The notes under the pieces are model-generated. The model made no database searches. It was given only the letters and a program-made list of their open reading frames with translations, and had not been told where the DNA came from. A program made the translations under genes and the position numbers. Source: Strongylocentrotus droebachiensis (taxonomy: Eukaryota > Echinodermata > Echinoidea > Camarodonta > Strongylocentrotidae). Taken from it: DNA of 64,000 bases. Of the stretch, positions 45,301 to 55,132 are shown one piece after another. The stretch's first letter is position 1. Each line of letters begins with the position of its first letter. The stretch is from positions 62,001 through 126,000 of the forward strand of contig JAVYIG010001599.1 in assembly GCA_035222895.1 (NCBI GenBank). The letters run 5' to 3'.

Positions 45301-48300
45301 ATCAAAATCTGATGGTTGCCTCTTTTCCGTCGACAAATGCCCAATTTCCATTCTCATAAGTGCCTTTTCATCCCTGGTGAGTGCCCCATTTCACCTCTGA
45401 TAATAACCCTTTGCACTTTGACACGTGCTCCTTTTATTTTCTAATAAGTGTCTTATCCCTTCGATAAGTGTCCCCTTTTCCTCTCATCATTAAACGTGCC
45501 CCTAATTTCAAGCGACTAAGAGCAATATCTCCCAAAGCTCGCTCACATTTATCGATGTTATAATTGTGACTTATCAAAGGTCTTTTCAGTTTGCTGTTAT
45601 GAGAATGTGCTTATTTATAACCCGATGAGGATTGGTTTTTTCCTCTTTATAAGATGTAGTTTTCGCATTGCGACCTCACAAATCTTACATTTTTCCTCGC
45701 TCGCTTTGCTCGCTCGCAAATGATTTTTGTCGACCGTCACACCCAACTGCAAGGTATGATGCTTAAGCAATATTTTATACGATGTATAAAGAGAAACAAA
45801 TATTGAAATCATCCCTGATAATGTAATCACATTAAAGGGGTATATACCCATGTCTAAAAATGGTATATTTTCGCTTTGAGATTTCCATTTGTAGGTGCCC
45901 TTTTTCCCCCAAAAGTGCCCTTTTGGTTGGTGCCCCCCGCTTTGGAAGTCGCTCCGCCGCCTATGGACGTCAGCGTACAATGGTGCGAAAGGATCAAACG
46001 GAATTGGACGGCTGGAGAATGATGCCGTTCAACAGTACTTCTAGCGCATGTCATGTGATCAATAATTGACCTATGAGGTTGCAAGAATCTTAGTAGGCGT
46101 TGTATAACATAAGATTATGAATAACATAAGGAATAATGAGAAGGAAAATGATAGAATGAGAAAAACATAGAATTACATAATAAAAAGATAACGAAGGAAG
46201 TAACTAAGAATAGAAACAAAGGAACAAAGACTAATATAAGAAAAGGATATAGAAGGGAAAACTAAGAATACAATAAGGAAAGTCAGAAAGAAAAAATTAT
46301 GAAGAATAGTCATTGGAAAGGTGGAAGAGAAGATTAAAGATGGAAAAACAAAGTAAAATCTGGCAAAAACAGAAGAAAAAATGATAGAAAGAAAAAAGAA
46401 GGAAATCATAAGAAAAGATAAGAAGAAAAAAAGGGATATAATAATAACACAAATAATAACACCATAAAAGGTAATAGAAGGAAGAAGCGAAGACAAGAAG
46501 ACAAACATAAGGAACGACAGAAAGATAAGGTGATATAATGATGATACAGAGAATAGCATAAGAGAAGGCGATAAAAGGAAAAAAACGAGTAAAATAAGGT
46601 GATAGAAGGAAAAACAACGAATAACATAATAAATGAGAGAATGATGAAAACAAAGAAAAACATGAAAAAAGATGAAAGAAGGAAGAAACAAAGAAAAGGT
46701 TAAGAAAGATAAAAAGAGAAAATAATATAATAATAAAAACATAGACTAACATAAGACAAGATAAGGCAAAGTGTACTGACATAATTATGTTTATACTCCC
46801 ATACAAATCTTTAAAAAGGGAATTGTACCCAGACTCACATATTTAGACGACAACTTTGTCCTCCACTACAAAAAAGTCTTCATTTTACATTTTTCTTTTG
46901 TGAAAGGTAATTTCAATGTAGAGGTCCAGTTTTATTAGCTTAATACAATTCAGACCTACATGCTGCCAAATTGGTCATTTTTAAATCTCGATATTAACCT
47001 TATAGTATCCCTGGCAATTAATGCGATAGACTTACTAGATTAATAGAAGGACACCGAAATCGTGTTGTTACCCTGTTGCTATTCGGTGTATTCCCAGGTT
47101 CTTATTAAAACGTTATGGGGGTACATCGCATAAAGTCGGAAATTATACAAGTGATGTAACTAAACGTGCCTAGTTTCTTCCCTTTTCCACATATAAGGAT
47201 TACGAATACGTAACTTTTTAGACCGAAGTAATATACTGGTCTAGTTTGTAAATATACATATATATCTATTTCAAAGTATCGTATTTAAACAATTCCAATT
47301 GACATGATTAGGATCAACAGTGAACAGCAAATAATTATATTACATGATATAATAGTGTTAAAGACGTTAGAAAAGCCGACTTACTCAAATACCAAGACCG
47401 TACAGTAAATCCGTTTATCTTTGTCAACGGGATTCCATTTACTACTAGATTCTTTGCGCCAACACACCTTTTTCTGCAAAGGATGATCTACCCTCTGCAA
47501 CATAAAACACGAAGTTAAAATTATGCATAACACTTTTTGTTATATTTTTTTTATTCATTGTATCTATTATGTGAATTTTGAAACAAAAAGAGTTTGGCCT
47601 ACCTCAGGAGAAAGCGAGAGAGAATATATATATATATATATATATTTATTCCTTTTTTTGGGGGGGAGGGGTGTACGGGGGGTGCGCTAGTACACTTACA
47701 TTAACGCTAGTTGATTGTCTTTACAGTTAAATTAGTAGTTAAAATCGTTTTGGGGCATGAACGTTTAAAAAAAACAAAATCCCCCTAATTTAACAATCGT
47801 CGGCACTCGAATCGTTTTCATCTGATCCCTTTATCATCATATTATCCCCTCCTCCTGCTTCGTCTGCAGATATGTTTTTCATAAATGAAAACAAAAATGA
47901 ATATCAAAATAGAATACACCCACAACAAAAAGTGAGTCATTTGACACATTTAAGCATAATTTTCGTGAGTCAGGTGTAAATTGACTCATTAGTAACAACC
48001 AATGAGTCTCTATTGACTCATTTATATTTCACCAGTGTGTCAATCATGAGCTGACGCATTTGCAAAATGCTTCGACTGACTCACATGGTCGTAAAAAATG
48101 AGTCAAGATCGACATAAGAGCATTTTAGAAGAAAAAAGTGAGTCAACTTGAAAGTGAGGCTGTATGCATGCGCGCGCATGCTTTCGTGACGTCATCCAAA
48201 ATGCGCATTCTCGAGCCATATTTGAATTCCCGATCGACGACGCGACGTCGCCATCTTATATCTTGGATTCAGAAGAGTTTTGACTGCAGCTAGTGAAAAA

Positions 48301-50228
48301 TTGGTACGCATAATTATTCATATGGTTTTAAACGTTGATTTTTATGACTGGATTCGTGGGCTGAATCTTCTGATTATTATACAAATGATGCATGCGTTCA
48401 TTTTACGATATCCGCACTCGAGTTGATGAGGCTGTGTGTAACTTAACTATAGATTCTCACTATGAACATGACAGACAATGAAAGCGGACAAAATATACAG
48501 TTCCTCAGGAAAACAAAGGAACATCCCTTCACTGCTATTATGTAAAAATGTGTAGAACAGGTGAATATGCATGTGACACCTGTTCTACACATTTTACATA
48601 ATAGCAGTAAAGGGCTGTCCCTTTGTCTACCTGAGGAACTGTATATTTTGTCCGCTTTCATTGTCTGTCATGTTCATAGTGTCTACTGTATCGCACGAAG
48701 CCGTGTCGAATGAAAACATGCATGATCTTGCATCATTGTTTTATACAACGAAACTCCTAGATCCTTGTTATTTGATGTAAAACGAATTAATTCAAGATTG
48801 TTTCGTGACAGTATGGGTGACAAATAAATCTCAAGTTAAGGCTTAATTTAGTGCGTACAAAGTAGATTTTTCAGATTCGGGTAGCGGGACCACCGATTAC
48901 ATCGCTAAAATGTGATATTTTAGGATATATTTTCCATTGCAAATGTGGACAGTGACTCTGGCATGGTATGGTATGTGTGTGATAGGCCTAGGGAGTAGGG
49001 AGGTCTATGTCATGATGCACCCACAACAAAAAGTGAGTCACCCTTACTCAAATTGATGAGTCACTGGTTTGTCCGTACAGCGAAACACTTGAAGGATCAT
49101 GTGAGTCACCATGACTCGATACAAATGAGTCTTATTTATCTAAGACTCACTTGAAGTGAGTCTTAGAGACTCATTTGTATCGAGTCATAGTGACTCACAT
49201 GATCCTTCAAGTGTTTCGCTGTACGGACAAACCAGTGACTCATCAATTTGAGTAAGGGTGACTCACTTTTTGTTGTGGGTGTACAATTAAATTAATATGG
49301 TAGGATCGCATTTCAGGCAACTTCAAAAGCGTTAACCATCATTTTTCGAAATATGTTAATATTGTAGCGGTGATTTTGTTTGTTATTCTTTTGTATTGAG
49401 TGGCAATATATAAACCAGAAAACGAACACGACTAGGTATGTGAACTATATTTGCCGGAATCCCCTTCGATATGGAGCCTATTATGAGCAGCGGTCATTTT
49501 TAGTAAAATATCAAATAACATGGAACCCTCCTCTCCTCATATTCGAAAAGTCCAGACTAGAAACTAGTAAGCAGTTTTAATTGGCCAATCAGATCATGGC
49601 ATACATAGGATATATCACCCTTGAGTTTATTGTTTGAAAGTATTTGCGATCGTGTTATAGAATTACATGATACATTACAATTTGTGCAGAAAGAATGCCC
49701 ATCAATGGTTTCATGTTGTTGATCAAATTTTGTTCAATTCCACTGTATAACTGAAAATAACCCTTTGGTTTGTTTGATTTAATAAACCAATTAAATCACA
49801 ATCAATCAATCAATCAATAAATTACCCAATTGCATGATGATTTCTTTAGCCGCATCGACAGTGTTCAGATCTTTTGCTCCTCTGTTGTCGCAGAATGTCA
49901 AATACCTTGTTATTCCTACTTCAAGCCGCCGAACAGTGTGACCACCCTGAAAGTCAACCGTGGAGGTTTGTATCACCACGCTATATTTCAATTCTCCTTT
50001 AAACGCAAATGTTAGTGAGTTCATTAGCGACGTTTTCCCGATGCCTGTCGTACCGAATAAGCCTACTTTAAGCTTGTTAGGAAATGTGACCTTTCCGTCA
50101 GGAAATTCCATGGAGTCGCCCGGCTTACGATTTGTCAATTCGTGACGTAACTTCTTTATTTCAATTTCTTTCCACTTTATTTCTTCTGAATCATGTGCAT
50201 TTGCACCTTTACTCCGAATCTTATACAT
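35588..50228 (-). CDS. P-loop GTPase with coiled coil (IFI44-like; tail-anchored or fused to ankyrin gene)
   Basis: Exons on minus: 50228-49826 (ATG 50228, in-frame TAA four codons upstream), 47494-47385, 38505-38438, 36276-35588 (TGA) or to a donor at 35651. G1 is GTTGIGKTS (residues 59-67), a switch-like GGHT (95-98), G3 DNRG (114-117), G4-like THVD in exon 4. Order and spacing resemble the IFI44-like P-loop GTPases expanded in invertebrates. After the GTPase comes a ~125-residue charged coiled coil. Option 1: the exon reads on into FHFLVALILLVIVT and stop, a GIMAP-like tail anchor of ~420 residues in total. Option 2: splice CAG|GTGAAA into the ankyrin exon (phase 0/0). Exon 1 (phase 1) and exon 2 (phase 0) do not agree, so a short exon is missing or there is an indel. 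Confidence 0.75.
36351..36416 (+). repeat. (GA)n microsatellite
   Basis: About 66 bp of interrupted GA repeats just upstream of exon 4 in the intron. Confidence 0.9.
36675..38376. mobile_element. Giant foldback element with ACCG-type motif arrays (~1.7 kb)
   Basis: Inner arms 37128-37443 and 37893-38208 (316 bp each) are inverted copies with only a few mismatches; a 449-bp spacer also carries ACCGT/ACCGG motifs. A third, direct copy of CTCACACTCTGCCGTGTAGG lies at 37452. Outer, more diverged arms (36718-36764 and 38328-38376; TATCTCACTGAGCGGC against GACGCTCAGTCAGATA) extend it. A separate hairpin (CATTCGTCAGAAAAGTTGGC / GCCAATTTTTCTGACGAATG) sits at 36677-36788. No transposase and no secure TSD. 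GC-rich against AT-rich flanks. Confidence 0.8.
38438..38505 (-). CDS. Exon 3: 68-bp GTPase helix exon
   Basis: Acceptor TTGTGATGCAG, donor GTGAAT at 38437. Encodes VRNAQSVERVINKLVEEIVN with split codons (phase 2 in, 1 out) that fit exons 2 and 4 exactly. It lies just right of the giant foldback element. Confidence 0.82.
38517..38820. repeat. (AAT)/(AAC)/(GAT) low-complexity tract
   Basis: Interrupted AATAATAAT, AACAACATC and GATGATGAT repeats with no coding content. Confidence 0.8.
38821..40200. other. Intronic DNA, nothing firmly recognised
   Basis: Several 60-85-codon frames lie on minus (38821-39057, 39246-39500, 39754-39954) without family resemblance. A short plus frame at 39055 (MDPASQRPTSSNEQSTVQQT) could be a LINE ORF1 scrap but is unsupported. 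Confidence 0.3.
40201..42041. other. Unique-looking intronic DNA with unexplained open frames
   Basis: Plus frame 40278-40739 (153 codons) and minus frames 40689-41063 (124 codons, with WMRNHWKGQRTVAVIPFSDV) and 41075-41356 are longer than the local background. The minus frames look protein-like in composition and may derive from one decayed mobile-element protein. I do not recognise a family and assign no function. Confidence 0.25.
42042..42330 (+). mobile_element. tRNA-derived SINE, full length
   Basis: The head has an A-box-like GTGGTCGAGTGGA (42048-42060) and a canonical B box GGTTCGAATCC (42093-42103). TGTCGTG at the start can pair with CGCGGCA at the end of the tRNA-like part (two wobbles). 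The body (GGCACTAATGTCCTTTG, AATGGGTACCGGTAGG, GAGCGCTTTGAGCACC) ends in an ATTATTATTATT tail. The anticodon arm does not fold convincingly, so it is not a functional tRNA gene. Confidence 0.85.
42503..42780. mobile_element. hAT-like MITE with 8-bp TSD
   Basis: The direct repeat CATATCGG flanks it (42495-42502 and 42781-42788). Termini are poly-C/poly-G blocks ending in CACTCAG / CTGAGTG. Inside, a block of about 70 bp is duplicated (AAAAGAAAAAGGTCGA, TTGACTTTACACACCGGACT). Confidence 0.7.
42789..43489. other. AT-rich intronic DNA
   Basis: No exon, repeat or RNA gene was identified. Confidence 0.4.
43490..43840. repeat. Purine-rich degenerate satellite, left block
   Basis: Units like AACAAAGAATAACATAAG and GATAAAATGATAACA in tandem on the plus strand. 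The same repeat recurs at 46110-46760. The minus-strand Phe/Leu/Ser frames are by-products. Confidence 0.75.
44238..45965. mobile_element. hAT-like element filled with AGTGCCCC satellite (1,728 bp)
   Basis: Termini CAGAGGCGGCGGA and, at the right, TCCGCCGCCTATG are hAT-like inverted repeats. The flanks GACGTCAT (44230-44237) and GACGTCAG (45966-45973) form a 7/8 match to an 8-bp duplication. 44,290-45,500 is a degenerate satellite of AAGTGCCCCTTTTCCTTTC-like units of about 25-30 bp, with further units near 45,893-45,935. Short minus frames with KRGTYQ-like repeats are translation of the satellite. Confidence 0.75.
46110..46760. repeat. Purine-rich degenerate satellite, right block
   Basis: About 650 bp of GAATAACATAAG / GATAAAAGGAAAAAA units on plus, matching 43490-43840 in the same orientation. 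Long minus frames (to 189 codons, Phe/Leu/Ser) are compositional. Confidence 0.75.
46761..47384. other. Intronic DNA between satellite and GTPase exon 2
   Basis: Nothing recognised apart from the exon 2 donor at its right edge. Confidence 0.4.
47385..47494 (-). CDS. Exon 2: GTPase core strand
   Basis: Acceptor TTATGTTGCAG, donor GTAAGT at 47384. Frame 0 gives RVDHPLQKKVCWRKESSSKW then NPVDKDKRIYCTVLVF, matching the family's W…D-x-I-x-C-x-V-x-V strand before G4. The other two frames contain stops. Confidence 0.8.
48458..48681. mobile_element. CACTA-like foldback MITE (224 bp), nested
   Basis: CACTATGAACATGACAGACA at the left and its complement at the right, flanked by TCT (48455-48457 and 48682-48684). 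Same family as 5177-5390. Confidence 0.8.
49018..49281. repeat. 264-bp near-perfect palindrome
   Basis: The arms pair almost base for base (TGTCCGTACAGCGAAACACT on the left arm, its complement on the right). The centre is CTAAGACTCACTT / AAGTGAGTCTTAG near 49150. It would extrude as a long hairpin. Confidence 0.92.
49826..50228 (-). CDS. Exon 1: GTPase G1–G3
   Basis: Starts MYKIRSKGANAHDSEEIK, a basic/acidic helix, then KLKVGLFGTTGIGKTSLMNS (P-loop) and LTFCDNRGAKDLNTVDAAKE. Donor TGG|GTAATT at 49825 leaves phase 1. The opposite-strand frames here are shadows. Confidence 0.88.
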
Positions 50229-50410
50229 TTCGATGAATTATAATACAGTGTTAAGGGCGTAATGATAGTAGTGACCATGCATTTGTAACTGATCAGTCAG
50301 CTCGTTGTCGACACGGTCTTATAGCATTTGTCACGAACCATGTCTTCCCTTATTGGATAATTCCGTTTTACCTCAGTAGTCAGTTCAACGCCTCCACAAA
50401 AGACCTAATT
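50229..50410 (-). promoter_or_regulatory. Candidate proximal promoter / 5' UTR of the GTPase gene
   Basis: The only non-repeat DNA between the ATG (50228) and the Helentron array. On minus, TATTATAATTC lies about 10 bp upstream of the ATG, too close to be its TATA box. If the ATG is in the first exon, the core promoter must lie here or inside the array; an upstream 5'-UTR exon beyond the array is equally possible. Confidence 0.25.
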
Positions 50411-51941
50411 AGGTGGTCTGTCAACGACAGATCACCTATTGTTTTCGTCAGAATTTTCTTTCTTCTTTATTAGGTGGTCTGTCAACGACAGATCACCTAT
50501 TGTTTTCGTCAGAATTTTCTTTCTTCTTTATTATTTATTTATTTATTTATTTATTTATTATTCTTTATTTTTATTTATTGTTCCCACTTTTTTGTTCCGA
50601 CGATAACTCAAGATCAATTATGTCAATTTCGTTCAATTTTGGCACAGTCATAGGTCATTGTCATCAGACGTGACATGGACATTTTCAAGGTCATCAAGTC
50701 TTCATGACGTCATCCAGGCGCCATTTTGTGTTTTTTGGGGTACTTTTTACTCATGATCATATCTTCATAACGGAAAGGCATTTCTCATTTATATTTATCA
50801 TGATTAGGGTCAATATCCGTCCGGTCAGTTTCAGGTCGGAAAATGCGCGCGCATGAGTACGTCCGCGCGTTAGCGCGCACGCAAAAAATAAAAATGCTTC
50901 AAATCGTCTCAAATTAATTTTGCATACGTTTCAGGCCATTTTAAGCATTTTGCAAAAAAACGCGCACACGCGCATGGGCGCGCGTTTTCGCGTGTCCTGG
51001 CATTTAGCAACATAAAATCGCGAAATTTTCTCCGTCATTATATTTGAATCATTTTGCCAATCATTTTGATACATTGTTCACCCGTTTCTGCCCATTAATA
51101 ACGGAATGAGCGTCCGTTTAAGATAATGTCCGTGCGTGCGAGCTATTGTAATACATAGCATATATGGGCAAAAACATGCCATTTTAAAAATCGAAATAGC
51201 TCTTCAGATAGTCCGTCGACCCCCAATTTTTATATCATGGTTGGAGAAAACATGAGTTGGAGATATGATTTCATACCACCCTGACTCGTTCAAAGTGAAA
51301 CAAAGTCATCATATTGGCATCTAAACTCAAACAAATGTATTTTGTTGATGACGTCATTTTTGTCTTTGTTTATTTGAGATTATCTCACTTATCGGTGATC
51401 GATTTTCTTCCAGATTTTGATATGTTGTAGCTGAGATAATTCTCTATCAAAATTATGCCATTTATTTTTCATTTAGATGACTTCATTATAGTGAAATATT
51501 CGATTAAAGGCGACAATGCATAATTTGTCATATTTGCGTGTTATGTCTATGGGAGGTCACTTTTTTTCAAAACATGAATCTGCATGACATTGTGTTTTGA
51601 CCAGTATCTCGGTTTTTATTCAACAGTTTTCTCCCAAATTTTAGTATGTTGTCGCTGAGACTATATGTTATCTAGATCACCCCTCATTTTTCCGATAAGA
51701 TGTCAGAATCACGCTCATGATCATGATCATCATCATTATCATAATGATGATAATCATCTTCATCAACATCATCATGATCATGATCATCATAATCATTACC
51801 ATCCAGATCATCATCATCATAATCATCAATGTTTACATGTCTATATAACTTCCCCTTTTTCAATATAGTAAATATTATAATCTATTATAAGACTTGAAGA
51901 CAGACCACCTTATTCGTCTTCGTGACGAATTAAATTTCTAG
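50411..51941 (+). mobile_element. Helentron/HINE-like unit A (1,531 bp)
   Basis: Starts AGGTGGTCTGTCAACGACAG directly after TT, with a second 5' module at 50474. Ends ACAGACCACC, then the hairpin ATTCGTC–TTCGT–GACGAAT (51912-51930), 7 nt, CTAG (51938-51941), then TT. An (ATC)n-type tract lies at 51713-51830. Middle part is of the same subfamily as the degenerate unit at 58.2-59.3 kb. Confidence 0.8.
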
Positions 51942-53326
51942 TTATTTATTTATTTTTATTTATTTCTCCACTTTTTTGTGTATCCGATTTCTCAATATCC
52001 ATCCACCCAATTTCTCTCAATTTTGACACAGTCATAGGTCATCATTATGAGACGTGACAGGAACATTTTCAAGGTCATCAAATTATCGTGACGTCATCCA
52101 GGCGCCATTTTGTGAAATCACATTATCCATCATATCTTCATGACGCGTCATCAAAGGTCATTCATATTAATATAACATATACTTCAGGTCAAGGGTCAAC
52201 AGGTCATGTCATCAAAGGTCACATAAAGGTCATGACGCGCGCGTATGTGCGCGTCAAAATTTAAAATTGCTCAAAATCACTTAACTATTAAACGAGAGTA
52301 CGAATCAGGTCATTTTAAGCATTTCAAAATTTTCCGTCCGTTTGTGTCCCCGCGCGCGGTGTGCGCGCTCACAGCGCGCGGAAAAGGTCAAATTCAAAAT
52401 GTTTACATGATTTGGATTCCTCCCAACGTAATTGACAATTTACATTAATTTCAGTCACTCTTCATATTTCATAAGGCCGTGAGCGTGCGTCAAAGTTCAA
52501 AATCCGCGCGTGCTGCTATGGGTAATATAATGCAAATTTGATCAAAAACATGCCATTTTAAAAATCGAAATAGCTCTTCAGATAGTCCATCGACCCCCAA
52601 TTTTTATATCATGGTTGGAGAAAGCATGAGTTGGAGATATGATTTCATACCACCCTGACTCGTACAAAGTGAAACAAAGTCATCATATTTGCATCTAAAC
52701 TCAAACAAATGTATTTTGTTGATGACGTCATTTTTGTCTTTGTTTAATTGAGATTATCTCACTTATCGGTGATCGATTTTCTCCCACATTTTGATATGTT
52801 GTAGCTGAGATAATTCTCTATCATAATTATGCCATTTATTTTTCATTTTAATGACGTCATCATAGTTAAATATTCGATTAAAGGCGACAATGCATAATTT
52901 GTTATATTTGCGTGTTATGTCTATGGGAGGTCACTTTTTTCAAAACATGAATCTGCATGACAATGTGTTTTGACCAGTATCTCAGTTATTATACAACAGT
53001 TTTCTCCCAAATCTTAGTATGTTGTAGCTGAGACTATTTGCTATCTAAATATTTCCTTATTTTTTCAATCAGATGTCAGGATCATGCTCATGCTCATCAT
53101 CATCATCAATATCATCATCGTCATCATCATCATCAATGTCACCATCATCAACATCATCATGATCATGATCATTATCATCATCATCATCACCTTTACTATC
53201 ATGATCATCATCATGTTTATCATGATCATCATTGTTTACATGTCTATATAACTTCTCCCATTCTCAAATCTACCATAAGACTTAGACAGACCACCTTAAT
53301 CGTCTTCGTGACGATTTAAATTCTAG
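51942..53326 (+). mobile_element. Helentron/HINE-like unit B (1,385 bp, no 5' module)
   Basis: Follows unit A directly. It begins with a T-rich tract instead of AGGTGG. Contains the GC-rich GCGCGCGGTGTGCGCGCTCA block and an (ATC)n tract (53093-53235), and ends in the 3' hairpin (one base changed) and CTAG (53323-53326). Confidence 0.8.
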
Positions 53327-55132
53327 TTATTATTAGGTGGTCTGTTATCAACAGACCACCTATTGATTTCGTCAGAATTTTCTTTATTTATTTATTAGGT
53401 GGTCTGTCAACGACAGATCACCTATTGTTTTCGTCAGAATTTTCTTTCTTTATTATTATTATTAGGTGGTCTGTCAACGACAGATCACCTATTGTTTTCG
53501 TCAGAATTTTCTTTCTTTATTATTATTAGGTGGTCTGTCAACGACAGATCACCTATTGTTTTCGTCAGAATTTTCTTTCTTTATTATTATTATTATTATT
53601 ATTTATTTTTATTTCCTACACTTTTTTGTGCCATAGATAACTCAAGTTTGGTTCCGTCAATTTCATTCAATTTTGGCACAGTCATGGGTCATTGCCATAA
53701 GACGTGACAGTAACCTTTTCAAGGTCATCAGGTCATCATGACGTCATCCAGGCGCCATTTTGTGAAATCACATTATCCATCATATCTTCATGATGCATAA
53801 GCAAAGGTCATTCATATACATATCACATATACTTCAGGTCAAGGGTCAACAAGTCATGTCATCAAAGGTCACATAAAGGTCATGACGCGCACGTACGCGC
53901 GCGTCAAAATTTTAAAATGCTCAAAATCACTAAACTATTGAACGAGAGTACGAATCAGGTCATTTTAAGCATTTCAAAAATTTCCGTCCGTACTTGTCCC
54001 CGCGCGCGGTGCGCGCGCTCACAACGCGCGGAAAAGGTCAAATTCAATTTGTTTACATGATTTAGATTCCTCTTACCATAAATGACAATTTACATTAATT
54101 TCAGTCACTCTTGACCTTTCATAAGGCCGTGAGCGCGCGTCAAAGTTCAAAATCCGCGCGTACTGCTATGGGCAATATAATGTAAATTTGATCAAAAACA
54201 TGCTACTTTATAAATCGAAATAGCTCTTCAGATAGTCCGTCGACCCCCAATTTTTATATCATGGTTGGAAAGAGCATGAGTTGGAGATATGATTTCATAC
54301 CACCCTGACTCGTACAAAGTGAAACAAAATCTTCATATTTGCATCTAAACTAAAGAAAATGTATTTTGTTGATGACGTTATTTTTGTCTTTGTTTAATTG
54401 AGATTATCTCACTTATCGGTGATCAATCTTCTCCCAGATTTCGATATGTTGTAGCTGAGATAATTCTCTACCAGAAATATGCCATTTATTTTTCATTTTG
54501 ATGACGTCATCATAGTGAAATATTCGATTAAAGGCGACAATGCATAATTTGTTATATTTGCGTGTTATGTCTATGGGAGGTCACTTTTTTCAAAACATGC
54601 ATCTGCATGACAATGTGTTTTGACCAGTATCTCGGTTATTATTCAACAGTTTTCTCCCAAATTTTAGTATGTTGTAGCTGAGACTATTTGCTATCTAAAT
54701 ATTTCCTCATTTTTTCAATCAGATGTCAGGATCATGTTCATACTCATCATCGTCATCATCATCATCAATATCATCATTATCATCATCATCATCAATGTCA
54801 CCATCATCATCATCATCATGGTCTGAAGATGATGATCATCAACATCACCATGATCATGATCATTATCATCATCATCATCATGGTCTGAAGATGATGATCA
54901 TCAACATCACCATGATCATGATCAGTATCATCATCATCATTAACATTATCGTTTTTATCATCATATAACATTTTCATTATCATGATCATCATCACCTTTA
55001 CTATCATGATCATCATCATGTTCATCATGATCATCATTGTTTACATGTCTATATAACTTCTCCCATTCTCAAATCTATCATAAGACTTAGACAGACCACC
55101 TTATTCGTCTTCGTGACGAATTAAATTTCTAG
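53327..55132 (+). mobile_element. Helentron/HINE-like unit C with four 5' modules
   Basis: 5' modules begin at 53335, 53397, 53464 and 53528. The first has a perfect 11-bp stem (GGTGGTCTGTT / AACAGACCACC). Ends in the 3' hairpin and CTAG (55129-55132). A duplicated CATGGTCTGAAGATGATGAT segment lies in the (ATC)n tract. Confidence 0.85.

Larger units (their letters stand above)
47917..49281. mobile_element. TA-flanked element with TGAGTCA arrays and terminal palindrome (1,365 bp)
   Basis: Termini CACCCACAACAAAAAGTGAG / CTCACTTTTTGTTGTGGGTG with TA at 47915-47916 and 49282-49283. Subterminal DNA is crowded with TGAGTCA/TGACTCA. The right 264 bp (49018-49281) is a near-perfect palindrome whose left arm repeats the terminus but lacks its own TA. 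The interior contains a CACTA-like MITE. Lies in the intron between GTPase exons 1 and 2. Confidence 0.85.

Noticed and set aside
46173-46806. Long minus-strand frames (up to 189 codons) resembling multi-pass membrane proteins
   Set aside because: Hydrophobicity comes from the TTT/CTT/ATT content of a purine-rich satellite; frames overlap in several phases and lack splice context.
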